Under the pieces are notes generated by a model. The model ran no database searches. It was not told where the DNA came from and saw only the letters and a list, made by a program, of their open reading frames with translations. A DNA stretch of 64,000 bases from Mixophyes australis (taxonomy: Eukaryota > Chordata > Amphibia > Anura > Limnodynastidae), in assembly GCA_036250195.1 (NCBI GenBank), contig JAVHZZ010000005.1, positions 70,758,505 to 70,822,504 of the forward strand, in the 5' to 3' direction. A program made the translations under genes and the position numbers. Each line of letters begins with the position of its first letter. The first letter of the stretch is position 1. Shown in pieces: positions 1-11,779 of the stretch.

Positions 1-1735
1 CATTGCCTAGAGCGAGGAGGTTGGTAGATAAGATCCAATAAGATGTATACTCCCACCTGGTCAGTCCATGAAAATAGAGTGATGCCTGCTTGGGTTGTGT
101 GGGAAGTGAGAGAGTGAGAAACATGAAGCATGTCAATATGGGCGTACACCTGATGGGGTGCCGAGTAATGAGTGTAGTCCCTGAATTTTTGAGTCGCCAG
201 GAGTCGTGCAGGTTGTATTGCTTAAGTAGGAAAGTTAGAGTCAGTGAATTTTGAGAAAGAAGAATGGGAGAGCAGCGAGCCTTCCCGGAGCAATAAACGA
301 AAAGGGAGGTGAGAGCATATTTGAACAAACAGCTTATTGTAGTGTAGAAATAACAGCATATAAACTTCAACATGTTATGATAAAGAAGAGGCAACATAGG
401 AGGACCAATATAAGACACAATGAACAGCACATGACCAATTGGCCATAGGATAAATAATCAATACAAATAGTATCTTAAGAGCTGGAACAGGATGGGGGGG
501 AAAGAGCATAAGGAAAGGAACAAGGAGAGATAGGGAAGGGAGATGGAAGAAGTGATCTATATAAGGGTATCTCAAATCCATTCCTCAGAGGAGCTAACAG
601 TACATGTTTTCCAGTTCACTAGTGACATAATTATAACCACTTTTTAAAATGTCAGGCACTAATGAATACACCTGTACTTCAGGAAGGAGATATGAAAACA
701 TGCACTGGCAGTGTTCAATGAGGACTGGATATGAGGAGCACAGTTCTACATCATGTAATAGAAACCATCCAAAAGTATTTTCAAATCATGCTCACTAAAG
801 CTAGACTTGTGTTTTAAATGTGCAGCTGAATACACAGATTGGCTTTGCCATTAGTTGCTTGTTCAAAGTATCTATACATCATTAAAATTTGATTATCAAT
901 ATTGTGGACGGGCTAAAAAATGCATGTGTGTGGTAGACTATGGACCATCTGGATATCTAGACCAGAACAAAATGTTCTATGCCACAAGTGGTAATACTTT
1001 GTTTTCCAATCTTAATAGTTCCCGTTCTTTATGTGGCACCGAAAACTGCATGAATTTTTCAAGTGTATATTAGCAAACCAAGATAAAATCATTCTACATT
1101 CTCAACTATGCTTGCTCTTTTTTGAACAAAATTAATATTACTTTCCTTAATTAAATACTTTTAATTTCCAAGTTGAAAGTTGATCTGTTAGTCAGCTGCA
1201 TTTAGAACTATAATCTCTCTGCTCATACATGCACTTAACTGACTGAGAGATGTTAGAGAACAAGTTAAGGAAGCAATCAACCTGTGAATTGGCTGAACTG
1301 ATTGTATTTTAATGTTCTCTAACTGTATTTCGCTTTTCCCTGTTATCTCTGTTGCCAGTAATTTAATGCTGCTTTTGTTTTTTGTTTTTTTATGGTGACT
1401 GCTGTTTTTTCTGATAACTATGCTGCAGTTTTGTCAATTTTAAAGAATAATCACTGAAAATGTGTGCTTGGTAATAAATCATTCCTCTTGCCCAGACCTA
1501 GAAGGTAATGTCCTCTCCTTTACTTTAATAGTTTTAAAGAAGTACACTGGAAAACTATTGATCTACTCCTCTATAATAGACAATAATACTACTAATTATC
1601 CTCACATCAGGTGTAAAGGTTGATTTTCTGTAGTATTAAAATAACAATATGTGTTTCCATAAAACTAAAGTATATGGTCAGAAAGCAATAAGGACAATGA
1701 TTCGTTATAAAGCAGGGTTATTTCTACAGGAAGCA
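1..1735. other. Unannotated AT-rich intergenic DNA
   Basis: I see no repeat family, exon or RNA gene I can name here. Short open frames of 60-72 codons occur but look like chance frames with low-complexity translations. Confidence 0.5.
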
Positions 1736-1824
1736 AGTTGGAAAATGATCTAGGCACTGGAACATTGTGTGCCCTCTTCTTATCTCGCCTTATTTTCTTT
1801 TTCTACACCTCCACTTTTGATGTA

Positions 1825-2060
1825 GGGCTCTATTTATCAAAACAGGCAATAGCAATAGCGATGGAAAATCTTCCCTTGCCTCAATTTATCAATAGAAATG
1901 ACACTCAGCTCCAAGACGATATTGATTGGTAGCGATGAGTCTTACCGCTTTGCCATCCGGTCTCCTGAGCATCTGCTCTTGCATGACTCAGCTTTGTCAG
2001 TTCACACATGCTCAGTGGAACTGAAAGTCCAGATAGGGGCTCCAAGTTCTACAATACAGA
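1825..2060. repeat. MITE-like fragment, one end visible
   Basis: The start reads GGGCTCTATTTATCAA, the type of terminus seen on many amphibian terminal-inverted-repeat elements. It is followed by a locally GC-richer body with tandem GCAATA units. No matching inverted right end was found downstream, so the element is truncated or diverged and the right boundary is a guess. The 64- and 76-codon frames over it have no recognisable family. Confidence 0.35.
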
Positions 2061-2710
2061 TAATACTTAATAAATATATTTCACTGATTTGCCCAAGCCA
2101 TACTTATTCAATTGTGTCATGCAGTTAGATGACAATAAATATTTGTAACAATTTCACCTATATAAAGTATTACAGCCCATGGAGAGAATTGTGTTTGCAT
2201 TGCCAATGGCAAATCCTCAATGATTCAAAGGAATTGCATTTTAAACAGCATTTCATAAGAAGCTGCTGGTTTTCTAATGTACATATCCAGTTCTAGTTTT
2301 ATGAATTAAGGTATGTAATTAAACTGAAAGAACGTAAAATAACAAACCTGTGAATTCTTCCACACTATTCTAGTGGATATAAGGTTTAAATTAGTTGATT
2401 TCTCCATGTACAGAAAAAGTTTTTAAGGGCAAGTAAGAGTCAGCATTAGTTTTTTTCTCCAGTATTTACTTTCAACAGACTTAACAAATAGCTTCTTCCA
2501 TATCAGCATGGTACCATGCTCTTTTAATATTTGACCTATACACATAAGTTTGGAAACTTAATTATCTATTTCCTCTGCATTGTGTTTCAAAATTGTTTTC
2601 AAATAATAGTTTAGTTTTCATTCTTTCACAATGTCAAAGGCTAACCTGTAACACACTGTAAAAGGAGTGGAAATTGAGTTGTTTTTTTATACAGCTGGAA
2701 TATATATTAC
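2061..2710. other. AT-rich DNA, nothing recognised
   Basis: Low-complexity T- and A-rich sequence without recognisable features on either strand. Confidence 0.5.
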
Positions 2711-2730
2711 TTTATTTTAGAGTAAGTTAA

Positions 2731-3223
2731 AGATAAAACGTAATGTCTTACTGAGTAGAAACATATCACAAAACTTATATATATACAGAATTTTTTTTAA
2801 AGTTGTACAGACTGCTCTGAAGCTAAAATAAATTACTCCATTGTAAAGGTCTTCATTCCATTGTGAAATTGTTTTCTTTGGGAGAGAGAGAATGAAAGAA
2901 AGAAAAAGAGAGAGCGAGAGAGAGAGAGACAGAGAGAGAGAGGGAGAGAGAGAGAGAGAAAGAAAGAAAGAAGAAAGAAGGAAAGAAAGATAATATTATC
3001 AAATATGGTGTCCAAAAAACAAACAGCTTGGCTGGGTTTTATAAGTTTAAAAATAATAAAAGATAAAAAGTAATGTCTTACTGAGAAGAAACATATCACA
3101 AAACTTATATATACAGACTTATTTTTTTTAAGTTGTACAAACTGCTCTGAAGCTAAAATAAATTATTCCATTTTAAAGGTCTTCATTCCATTGTGAAATT
3201 GTTTTCCTTGAGAGAGAGAGAAT

Positions 3224-3270
<47 letters not shown>

Positions 3271-3640
3271 TATTGTCAAATATGGTTTCCAAAAAACAAA
3301 CAGCTTCGCTGGGTTTTATAAGTATAAAAATATAAAAAGATAAAACGTAATGTCTTACTGAGAAGAAACATATCACAAAACTTATATATACAGACTTATT
3401 TTTTTTAAGTTGTACAGACTGCTCTGAAGCTAACATAAATTATTCTATTTTAAAGGTCTTCATTCCATTGTGATAAGAAATAAAGAAAGAAAGAGGGAAA
3501 GAAAGACAGAGATAGAGAGAGAGAGAAAGAGGGAAAGAGAAAGAGAAAGCAAAAGAGAGAGACAGAGAGAAAAAGAGAAAAAGAGAGAAAGAGAGAGAGA
3601 TAGAGATCGAGGGAAGGAAGGAAGGATTTTGTTCATGTCA
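2731..3640. repeat. Three-copy tandem repeat with (GA)n tracts
   Basis: The string TAATGTCTTACTGAG recurs near 2741, 3071 and 3348 as part of three consecutive units starting about 2731, 3061 and 3338 (periods about 330 and 277 bp). Each unit has an AT-rich half (ending with the shared phrase TCTTCATTCCATTGTGA) and then a purine tract of GAGA/GAAA repeats. Unit lengths differ mainly by purine-tract length. Minus-strand frames here translate to Leu/Ser repeats and are not genes. Confidence 0.85.
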
Positions 3641-3650
3641 TAAAAAGCCA

Positions 3651-4414
3651 TCCATTCTTCCTTTTGGGTTTCAAAATAGCTGAGACAGTTATCAGAATAT
3701 ATTCTAATGTTTACAATTAATTTAGGTGCTTCAAGAGTCTGAATTATCTGAAAATAAGGATTATGAGTTAAAGTATTCGAGTTAGAATAATGGGACAGTC
3801 CTTAGAAAACCAAGACATATGGGAGACTTATGTTTGCAACCGATGATTGGATGAGTCTCGGTTCTTCTCCAATGAGGTAATGTATACACTACACACTTAT
3901 TATGCAGGAAATATAAACTACCAAGCTGGTGGTGCAAACATTTTCTTTTGAATGCTGTGAGCTTATCTGAACCAGTGGTTCATTTTAGGAAATGATGAAG
4001 GTTCTATGGGATGACCCTCCAAAATGCTATGTTTGACGTCTAACTTTGCACAGTACACCAATAATTTAAAAAATTATGGTTGCACTTGACTCTTTATTAT
4101 TGAGATATGCTAAAAATTACTCAAAAATATATTGCACATTTTATATAAGATTACAGGATTTACTAAAAATGCATTCAAATATTAAGACAGTGCACATATG
4201 GGTGAACTTAAGATATAAAATGGAAAAGTATTAATTCATATATAATTGCTTATAAATCTTTATAACTTTAGAAAATGTAAGTTGATGCAAAAATAAAAAA
4301 AAGGATCAATTAAAATAAATAAAGTATGCCTGTGCGATTTGATGGAAATCTAGTCGTACATGTACAAATGGAGGCACACAGAATGACCAAAGATGATTTT
4401 GAATTGCACACTGG
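3651..4414. other. AT-rich DNA, nothing recognised
   Basis: No family or coding signal seen between the tandem block and the next terminal-inverted-repeat element. Confidence 0.45.
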
Positions 4415-5301
4415 GGGCCTGATTCATCAAGAGACATAAACTACAATTTTGTGCGTACAGTCTGCAAAATCACCCTGCGTATGCCCAGAACTAGACCACC
4501 ACATGCCACAAAACGCAGCCACGTTTAAATAATGTTGGAGACACTTACTACAGGCTTGGATTTCAGGGAGGGAGGGAACAGGGTGGGGAAGGAACCTTTG
4601 CCCATAGTCCATGTAAAGTGAGGGCGTACTGATTTCAAAGCACACAGCAGCATCCGATTCAAGCTCTGGGCATCTCTCAGGTACTTGTTTTTCAGCCGTA
4701 TTTCTTGCTGCAGCTAAAGGTCTTATCTAAGTGCCAATTACTAGTGATGACATCTGTGTATGCATGCTATTACATGTGTTTGCCACCAGGAGCAACTGTA
4801 AAAAAACATTTATGTACAGTAGACATTCATAACATAAATGTATTTCATGGAAGAAAAAGCAAAATAAATTAACACTTTTTTATGTTTTATCATTAATATG
4901 ACCCTAGTCTCTCTCTCTGTCTGTGTGTATGTATGTTAGAGAATTTAGACTGTAAGCTCCAATGGAGCAGGGACTGATGGGAATGAGTTCTCTGTACAGT
5001 GCTGCGGATTCAGTGGCGCTATTTAAATAAATAAATGATGATGATGATTAATGCCTTTATTATAAAAAGGTGACGTTAGTTGAATAGTTATTTTTTTTGT
5101 GCATTCTTTTGTGATTTTATATTTTATGTATGTATTGGACGTATCCTGCGGTGTCTTGTCTAGTAGAGCAGAGCAGGTATTCACCCGTATTAATCACCAG
5201 ATGTATCTTCACATGCTCCTTGTTGAATTTGGCTGCGCATATACCTGATTTACATGCATTTTAAAAAAAAAAAACGCACATTGCCTTAATGAATGAGGCC
5301 C
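4415..5301. mobile_element. Non-autonomous DNA transposon with terminal inverted repeats
   Basis: The left end reads GGGCCTGATTCATCAAG. The reverse complement of the right end reads GGGCCTCATTCATTAAG, differing at two of 17 positions. Subterminal sequences are also loosely inverted (CGTATGCCCAG on the left, CTGCGCATATACC on the right). No transposase frame is present. A target-site duplication could not be resolved, so the superfamily (hAT or PIF/Harbinger) is open. A V-SINE tail lies inside. Confidence 0.6.
4897..5050 (+). repeat. V-SINE-type 3' tail fragment, nested
   Basis: Contains the order seen in the fuller copy at 45 kb: GACCCTAGTCTCTCT, then GACTGTAAGCTCC, GGGCAGGGACT-like text (here GAGCAGGGACT), TTCTCTGTACAGTGCTG, GGCGCTATTTAAATAAAT and a (GAT)n tail. 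The tRNA-related head is missing. It sits inside the 4415-5301 element, so one inserted into or was captured by the other. Confidence 0.7.
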
Positions 5302-7631
5302 TACAGAATCATTTGCAGAAGCAGAATAAAATTAAAAGCCGGATATATGAAAGCATGAAATGTAAAAGGGTGTCTTTTTCACACTACGCAAATTTACAGA
5401 AGATTTGCCAACATTACAGCAAAACCATATACATCTGCTTTGCATTTTTAGACATTGTGTTGATGGTACAGGAACTGCTAAAAAAGTGACAATGTGTTGA
5501 AGTTTGCCACAATTTTGTAACAGTTTTTGCAATTTCCATCTGTTAAATATAACCCAAAATACACTTCTACGAGGTATATACCATGCAAAACCAATGCAAA
5601 AATATACCCTAGAGTAATTGTACAAGTTTTTTTTCCTGTTCAATTACAAGATATCCACTCCAATGATTTTGTAGAATGTACAGTGTGCCATAAGTAGTTT
5701 CCAGATGGAGAACAATGCAGCAATGAATAAGCACAATCATTTATGCTCCCAAGACACAGATAAGATCACCAGCCATAAATTGTTGAGAATACTTCACTTC
5801 TTATATGCATTTTGACCACTTGACTCAGCATGTTGATATTCAGGTACTTACATTACAGGCAATTCAAATGAAAATGATTTCCTGATTATTCATCTTATGG
5901 CCTTAAGTTCTTATCTATGATAATATATAACGTTACAAGAGGTTCATGGACTGTTTGACATCATTTAATGTATAAGAGCACTCGCACCTACTGTTGAAAA
6001 GCATTGTACTTTTCTTCTAAAACATTGCCTGACTTAACCATATTAACTCTCTGTTATATATACAGTAAATATTGTTCCCTTAAGATATTTATATGTATCT
6101 GTTTTTGTTTCACTATGTCTAAGTGCAATCAGCGCCTGCAATATTTTCTGGTAATGCATCCACATGTAAAAACAAAATTTTGCACTTTGTGATGGGATCA
6201 TTTAAAATATATATTAGGAGCACAGATGGCACATTTACACAATTCTCTGTTTAGCGGTAAGGAGAGACATAGAGCATTTTACTGTAAAAAGAACTTTTAA
6301 ATGTCTTTGAAAGTGTTAGAAATCAGGCCCTGGGCTATACTTTCAATAGAAGATCTTATAACTTTCAGCACTGTATATAGAAAAACACATTTTTGAATGC
6401 ATTCATGCATAAAATATCAAAAAGTACTATTGTGACAAATGTAATTAAAACAGTCCCGAAATTCCCTTGCTCTCATGATCTTGAAGGAAGAGGAGAGGTC
6501 AAAAGTAAGTAAAAGGAATGGTCCTAAAGTAATAGAAGGATGGTCTTTGAAGTCCACCATATCCATTTGAGGTGGATCTGCAGTCCCATGAACGATCGAG
6601 CAGAGTACTTGTAAAGGGGTAGTTACAAAATGTATAATGAAGATGTGCTATGAGGATGTTATTTGTTATGAGTGAAGTGGACAATGCAGTGTACAGAAAT
6701 AGTATTTTACATGTAATAGCTATGCATTTTGAAGTTAGTATATAACAGAAACAGCTGTGCAATATTCCTTCTCATGCTCCAGCACAAGAAAAGACTCAGA
6801 AAAGTCATAGGGAAGAAATGTTACAATCTCTAAAACTTCAGTAAGGAATCAGATGACCTCCAAATAGCCATAGCATTGTACGTTATTTCCAATCGCAAAA
6901 TGAAAAAATAAGGTACTTCATGGGTTTGTCATGATCCAGCAGTGTATGAGGTGATGGTCAAGTGTATTCTTGCCATCATAGCAGACAACATTGATGATAA
7001 AAAAAAAATATGATTGAAAGGAATCTGTCCTTACATTGGTGGAAGTACAAACTGGACACTGTATCTTTGTGAGCAGACACAATGAATAGAATAAAAAAAA
7101 ACATTCCAAAAAGAGACCACCATGGACCAAAGAGATTAAGGTATTCTCTTAATATAAACAGATTAAGGTATTCTCTTAATAATCAGTCATTTGGAATGGA
7201 TATCACATCTTACTGCACATTGTAAGAGTAATTACTAAATAATAAGCATCCCTGTGATCAGCAACGTAAAGCAGCAAGTTTAGCCCAGTGTGATTTAACA
7301 ATGATCTTCTAAGAGAATTGGTGGTTGCTATGGAAATCCTGTGAAGCCTCTTGTTAGATAAGGATATACACTATACAGCTGCTGAAGCTGGAAACTGCAG
7401 TTAAAAATGTAAAAACTTTGTGTGGGGAGAGTCAGTGCAATGATATTAACCATAACGTAATGCTTGGAGCTCTATTTTGACCATAGCCATTGCAATGTGG
7501 GGTCAGGGATTTTTTTTTAATTACCCTATCTTGCCTGAGGAAATTCTTCCAGATTGCAATTTGTTGTTGTGGGGGCAAAAATTGCTCTTCCTGTGTTTGG
7601 GAGGAACCTTCCTAGCTCCAGAAGTTTGTCA
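5302..7631. other. AT-rich DNA, nothing recognised
   Basis: About 2.3 kb without a nameable repeat or coding region. A 20 bp phrase (GATTAAGGTATTCTCTTAAT) is directly duplicated at about 7134 and 7161. Confidence 0.45.
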
Positions 7632-7706
7632 TTTAAAAGCGGCAATAACAGACCCCATGTCTGGATTACATTATGCAGGCATAGGGTCCACTATTGCCGC
7701 TTTAAA
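7632..7706. repeat. Imperfect inverted repeat (hairpin)
   Basis: TTTAAAAGCGGCAATA...GACCC at 7632-7655 pairs with GGGTCCACTATTGCCGCTTTAAA at 7684-7706. This gives a stem of about 23 bp with one bulge and two or three mismatches around a loop of about 28 nt. It is probably the core of a decayed MITE; the outer ends were not identified. Confidence 0.6.
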
Positions 7707-9932
7707 GGCATAATTTTCATCCTGGCTATTAGAAGTGGCGTAATTTCTTCCTGTAGCTGCTGGACATACAGTGTAAGGAAATACTACCTGTCTATTAAAT
7801 GGCAGGTAGACATTTTTTCATTCTTTTTTTTATTCATTTTTTTTTTTTTTGCAGACCTGGGTTCAGTGTGAACCTGGCCGACATGGGAATTTGCCGGGGT
7901 GATAGGCTCTGTCAGGTTGGCAATGTGAAAGGGGTAAAAGTTACATTAAAACACAATGGGAAATAATTGTATATTTTTTTGTAACAACAAGCCTTTAAAT
8001 TTACACTTGAGACTGTTTTTCTTATCTTGTAGTACAGAGTTCCTGAAGCACAATCAAAACCATCCTTCATGAATCACCACTATCAAATCCTTTCTACAAA
8101 TTACTTGACTATTGATCAGCATATTTGTTGTAGCTCAGTGATCCATCAATATTACAGCCATTCCTCTTTGTTGCTTTGGCAAATACTTAATGTTTTCACT
8201 TCTAGGATACTTATGTGGAAAGCCAATTAGCCTAGCTATGTTTGTTTCAACCTTTGATATTTTGTTGTGGAAAAATTGATCACTATGTTTATTTCTGTGA
8301 AAACTGCATTAGACATTACCTTTAAAAGACAACTGATTTTCATTGCTTCATTGTTTCACATCTCAAGGGTGAAAAACATTAATAGGCAAGAATGAAATGT
8401 ATCACCAATAAATCTATCCCTTTTATAAATACATTATCTCCACAACATATAGTGAAACTAAGAATAATGCCCGATGATACAGATGTCTGTGTAACAAGTT
8501 AAGGCTTTGCATTTTTATGTTAAATGCCAGCAGCAATCTATACCTGAATTTGCAGAACAAAAGCTTGGAAATAAAGTAACAAATTCTAATGTTAATCCCT
8601 GTGGAAGAAACGTTTCTTATTTCAATGTCTTTTACTTGGGGCAACATTTTTGGCACATCTTTACTATATTTCACACTCTCATTACATTACGTTACTGCAC
8701 TGCATGTGACTTAAATAAATGTATTGCAACCATTAAATAAAATGTGCAGTGTCTAGAAATATTAAACGGATGTGCTCAAAAAATTATTAGACTTTGTAGA
8801 TATACAGTCAAAATATTATAGAATAAAAAGGATTAACTTTTTAATCAAGTTATTTTAGACACAAGGTGGTAATTCTATCACATTAAATATTTCATGCACA
8901 TATTTGGTAGTCTATTTACATTTTGTTGCCCATGGCATGCTCTTAAACTTAATGTCCCTATTTTCCTCATTGTTTCCTCACAACAGTAGCAGAACTCGTC
9001 TATGATTGCTAGCTAAAATAGTAAAAGCTCTATATATGTATCTACCCCAAGTTATTTACTTAATAGAAGTGCCTTACTACCACTGAAGAAAAGGGGTCTC
9101 CACAAAAGAGGGCCCGATGTACAAAGCTGGATCACACTCTCCAACCCGCACTCCGCTGTGTAATGCTACCACTTTACACTACCAGCGAAATTGAGTTTGA
9201 AAGTCCTAGAAGTTCAAATGGAGGAAAGCAGAGGCATAAGGCAGGAAGCTCAGCAGCAGATTCTATAAGAGTTAGCAATAGCTGAAGTTACTGTGAAACT
9301 TATTGTCAGTACTTTAGAGCTATAACAAATTAAATGAATTATAGCAAAAGTGACAGATTTGTGTCTATGGTAGCGATTGTAAATCTGTCTCCCTACAAGA
9401 TTCCAAGTGAACAGCTCTAGAAGAACTTTCATTCTCTTCTGACAGAGCTTTCTTATTACAATAAAAGGCTTATAGTAAATCAATCTATCTCTGTAATTAT
9501 TACATTCTTTCATTTATATTCAACAATATGACTAGTGTACACTCTAGGCTTTCAATGTGGGAAACTGAATTGTGGAAACACTAAATTCAAACTACATGGT
9601 TTTTTTATTTACGAAAAAAAAAAGGCAGTGGGGTCAAACATAAACATGGACAAATGCAAAGCTGTGTTTGTTTAGATGCACTTGTGTCATTTATACTACA
9701 AAACTTATATATATCTGTATGTCCTCATTCTGCATTTTAATGGTCTCTTTTTTAGCAGGCACTTTCCACAACATTTAGCAGATCTTTGGTTTGGGACTTA
9801 AAAGCATGTGATCTGTAAAAGCACAAACCTCATCTCAAAGTACTGTCACATTCGGATCACCACCATTCATTAAAGCTGCTAAGCTCAATTATATTTTTTA
9901 ACATGCTGTACTGTTTTTTACCACCACAGGTC
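7707..9932. other. AT-rich DNA, nothing recognised
   Basis: No gene or named repeat. A GC-richer patch at 9105-9200 begins GGGCCCGATGTACAAAGC and may be a decayed MITE end, but no partner end was found. Confidence 0.4.
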
Positions 9933-10061
9933 TGTAAGGAACTTACCTGATCCATGCCCCGGCTCCAGATCACTGCCAGCTGCGCTGTCATATTCCTGGC
10001 AGACGGCTCTGTTCACTGCAGTCATGTGACTACATGCAGGAGATTTTGAATCCCTCTTCTC

Positions 10062-10067
10062 TATAAA
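10062..10067 (+). promoter_or_regulatory. TATA box of LTR-like fragment
   Basis: TATAAA, five bases upstream of a perfect 10 bp hairpin, in an LTR-like context. Transcription start would be expected about 25-30 bases downstream, within or after the hairpin. Confidence 0.4.
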
Positions 10068-10072
10068 GAATG

Positions 10073-10099
10073 GCTCTGACACTGAATCTGTGTCAGAGC
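10073..10099 (+). other. Perfect 10 bp hairpin after TATA box
   Basis: GCTCTGACAC at 10073-10082 is exactly complementary to GTGTCAGAGC at 10090-10099, with a 7 nt loop. The position suggests a structure at or next to the transcript 5' end. Confidence 0.7.
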
Positions 10100-10199
10100 A
10101 ATAAGTTTTCCGCCTTAGTGTCTGACTTCAGTGTTTCTTTCCACTGAGCATTATCCTGTCACCCTGTGTATTATCTTTGGCTAACCTGATCTCGCTCTT

Positions 10200-10400
10200 G
10201 ATTTTCCCATTGTACCACGCTGATATTGTGTATGAGACCTCTGCTAACTTACTTTGACCACGGCTCTGAATTCTCCCTTGTACCACACTGATTATTGTGT
10301 ACCACAAAACAGCAAACACTCTCTGACCACGCTTCTGAATTCCCCCTTGTACCATGCCGTCAGTTCTGTACCCCTCTGACCTTGGCTATCCACAGACTTT
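10200..10400 (+). repeat. Degenerate 68-69 bp tandem repeat, three copies
   Basis: The phrase GAWTTYYCCYTTGTACCA recurs at about 10200, 10268 and 10337, giving periods of 68 and 69 bp. The intervening text is clearly related but diverged. Confidence 0.65.
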
Positions 10401-10610
10401 ATTTCCAGCCACAGTCTCTCATCCTTCCGTCTATCATGTCAAAGGGCTAACCCAAGGACCGCAACCTGCGAACTCCCGGCAGCAAAATCCATCCCACCTT
10501 GCTACGGTTCTTGATAAAGACCGGTGGTTTATTAGGCTTCATGGATTGGAAAGGCCAGTGCAATCCCTGAGTGATAGAATTATTCTTCCGTGTGCGTAAT
10601 ATTGTCATAT

Positions 10611-11450
10611 ATCTAGATTTACCATTGATAAATAAATAACATGGGGACAATGAGAGTGGAGTCCACATGCATAAGTGGGAAACAGAACCAGGCAATGCCA
10701 GACTGGACTGGTCACACTAGACCCACCACATAGGTCTCCCCCTAACATAATGTGACATCAGCCACAACCCAGTCATATCTCAAAAAATACAGAATGGAGA
10801 AAGATTACAGAATGCAGTTGTGAGAGAATTGAACATGGGTATGATCTGGTGGGCATAGATGAGAGAAGGAAAGGCAGGGGAGGGAAGAAGCGAAGAAAGG
10901 GAATTGAATTTAGTGAGGAGAAGGAGGAGGGAATAGATAGGAACAGGTGGTAGCAGAAAGAAGAGCAGCAAGTGGGACTACCTGGGTAGAGGGTGAGCTG
11001 AGGATATGAGCAGAGAATGGGGTGGATGAGGGAGGGAGCAGTTAGCAGAGTGGGGGCAGAGGAGCAAAATATAGAAAAGAGGAGAGACACAGTGTGATAT
11101 CCTGTATCTATCTATCTATATATTCTTTCACAGCTGTCAAGGTAAAGCTGCCAAATCTTACATAGTTATTTAGTATACAAAAGTAACATATTAGACCACA
11201 TAGCAATAATGCGACAAAGCAACAAAGCTACAGAGTGACAAATAGTGAAAACATAATTTTTTAGTTGTAAACAATTGTCTGACTGCTGGAAGGAAACCTT
11301 TGCCACAACACGACATAACGATAATGCGACAAACCAACAAATCTTATTCTCTAAATAGCATGTTTGCTTAAGTACAAAATAATGTACTAATATATAAAAA
11401 CAGCTACACATTGCCAATTTCAGACCCTTGCAATGCCGGATGACCCTGCT
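10611..11450. other. Purine-rich tract and unrecognised DNA
   Basis: From about 10785 to 11095 the plus strand is almost entirely G and A (GAGGAGAAGGAGGAGG type). This produces Ser/Leu/Pro-rich minus-strand frames that are not genes. From 11160 to 11450 two related phrases (AATAATGCGACAAAGCAACAAA and a variant at 11311) show a small diverged duplication. Nothing else recognised. Confidence 0.55.
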
Positions 11451-11451
11451 G

Positions 11452-11490
<39 letters not shown>

Positions 11491-11523
11491 TAGATAGATA
11501 GACAGACACACATGCAGACAGAG

Positions 11524-11554
<31 letters not shown>

Positions 11555-11571
11555 CACACAGACAGACAGAC

Positions 11572-11602
<31 letters not shown>

Positions 11603-11615
11603 CACACAGACAGAC

Positions 11616-11655
<40 letters not shown>
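11452..11655. repeat. (GATA)n/(GACA)n microsatellite
   Basis: About 200 bp of tetranucleotide GATA blocks alternating with GACA and CACA-interrupted blocks. The Ile/Tyr/Leu/Ser repeat frames on the minus strand are artefacts of the repeat. Confidence 0.97.
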
Positions 11656-11657
<2 letters not shown>

Positions 11658-11779
11658 ATATAAAAACTAGCAGGGTGATTTGGCATTGCAATAGTTGGGA
11701 ATCATTAAGAAGTTTCTCGGTTCTTGAAAGAGTTGATTTTTTTTATCAAGTTACCATTTAATTGATTTCAATATATAGT

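Larger units (their letters stand above)
9933..10610 (+). mobile_element. LTR-retrotransposon terminal repeat/leader fragment (Gypsy-like)
   Basis: The segment begins with TGTAAGGAAC and is markedly more GC-rich than its flanks. It has a TATA box at 10062, a perfect hairpin directly after it, and then degenerate 68-69 bp tandem units rich in CTGACC and TTGTACCA phrases. It ends in a GC-rich stretch (10440-10570). This order resembles terminal repeats and leaders of amphibian Gypsy elements from general knowledge. No second LTR or adjoining gag/pol is visible, so it may be a solo LTR. Both ends are approximate. Confidence 0.45.

Noticed and set aside
7134..7180. 20 bp direct repeat as a transposon target duplication
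   Set aside because: The copies are only about 27 bp apart with no element between them; a simple local duplication.
11452..11655. CRISPR-like array
   Set aside because: Periodic but with a 4 bp unit and no unique spacers; the genome is vertebrate.
11404..11691. Ile/Tyr/Leu/Ser repeat frames resembling a membrane repeat protein
   Set aside because: GATA/GACA microsatellite artefact.
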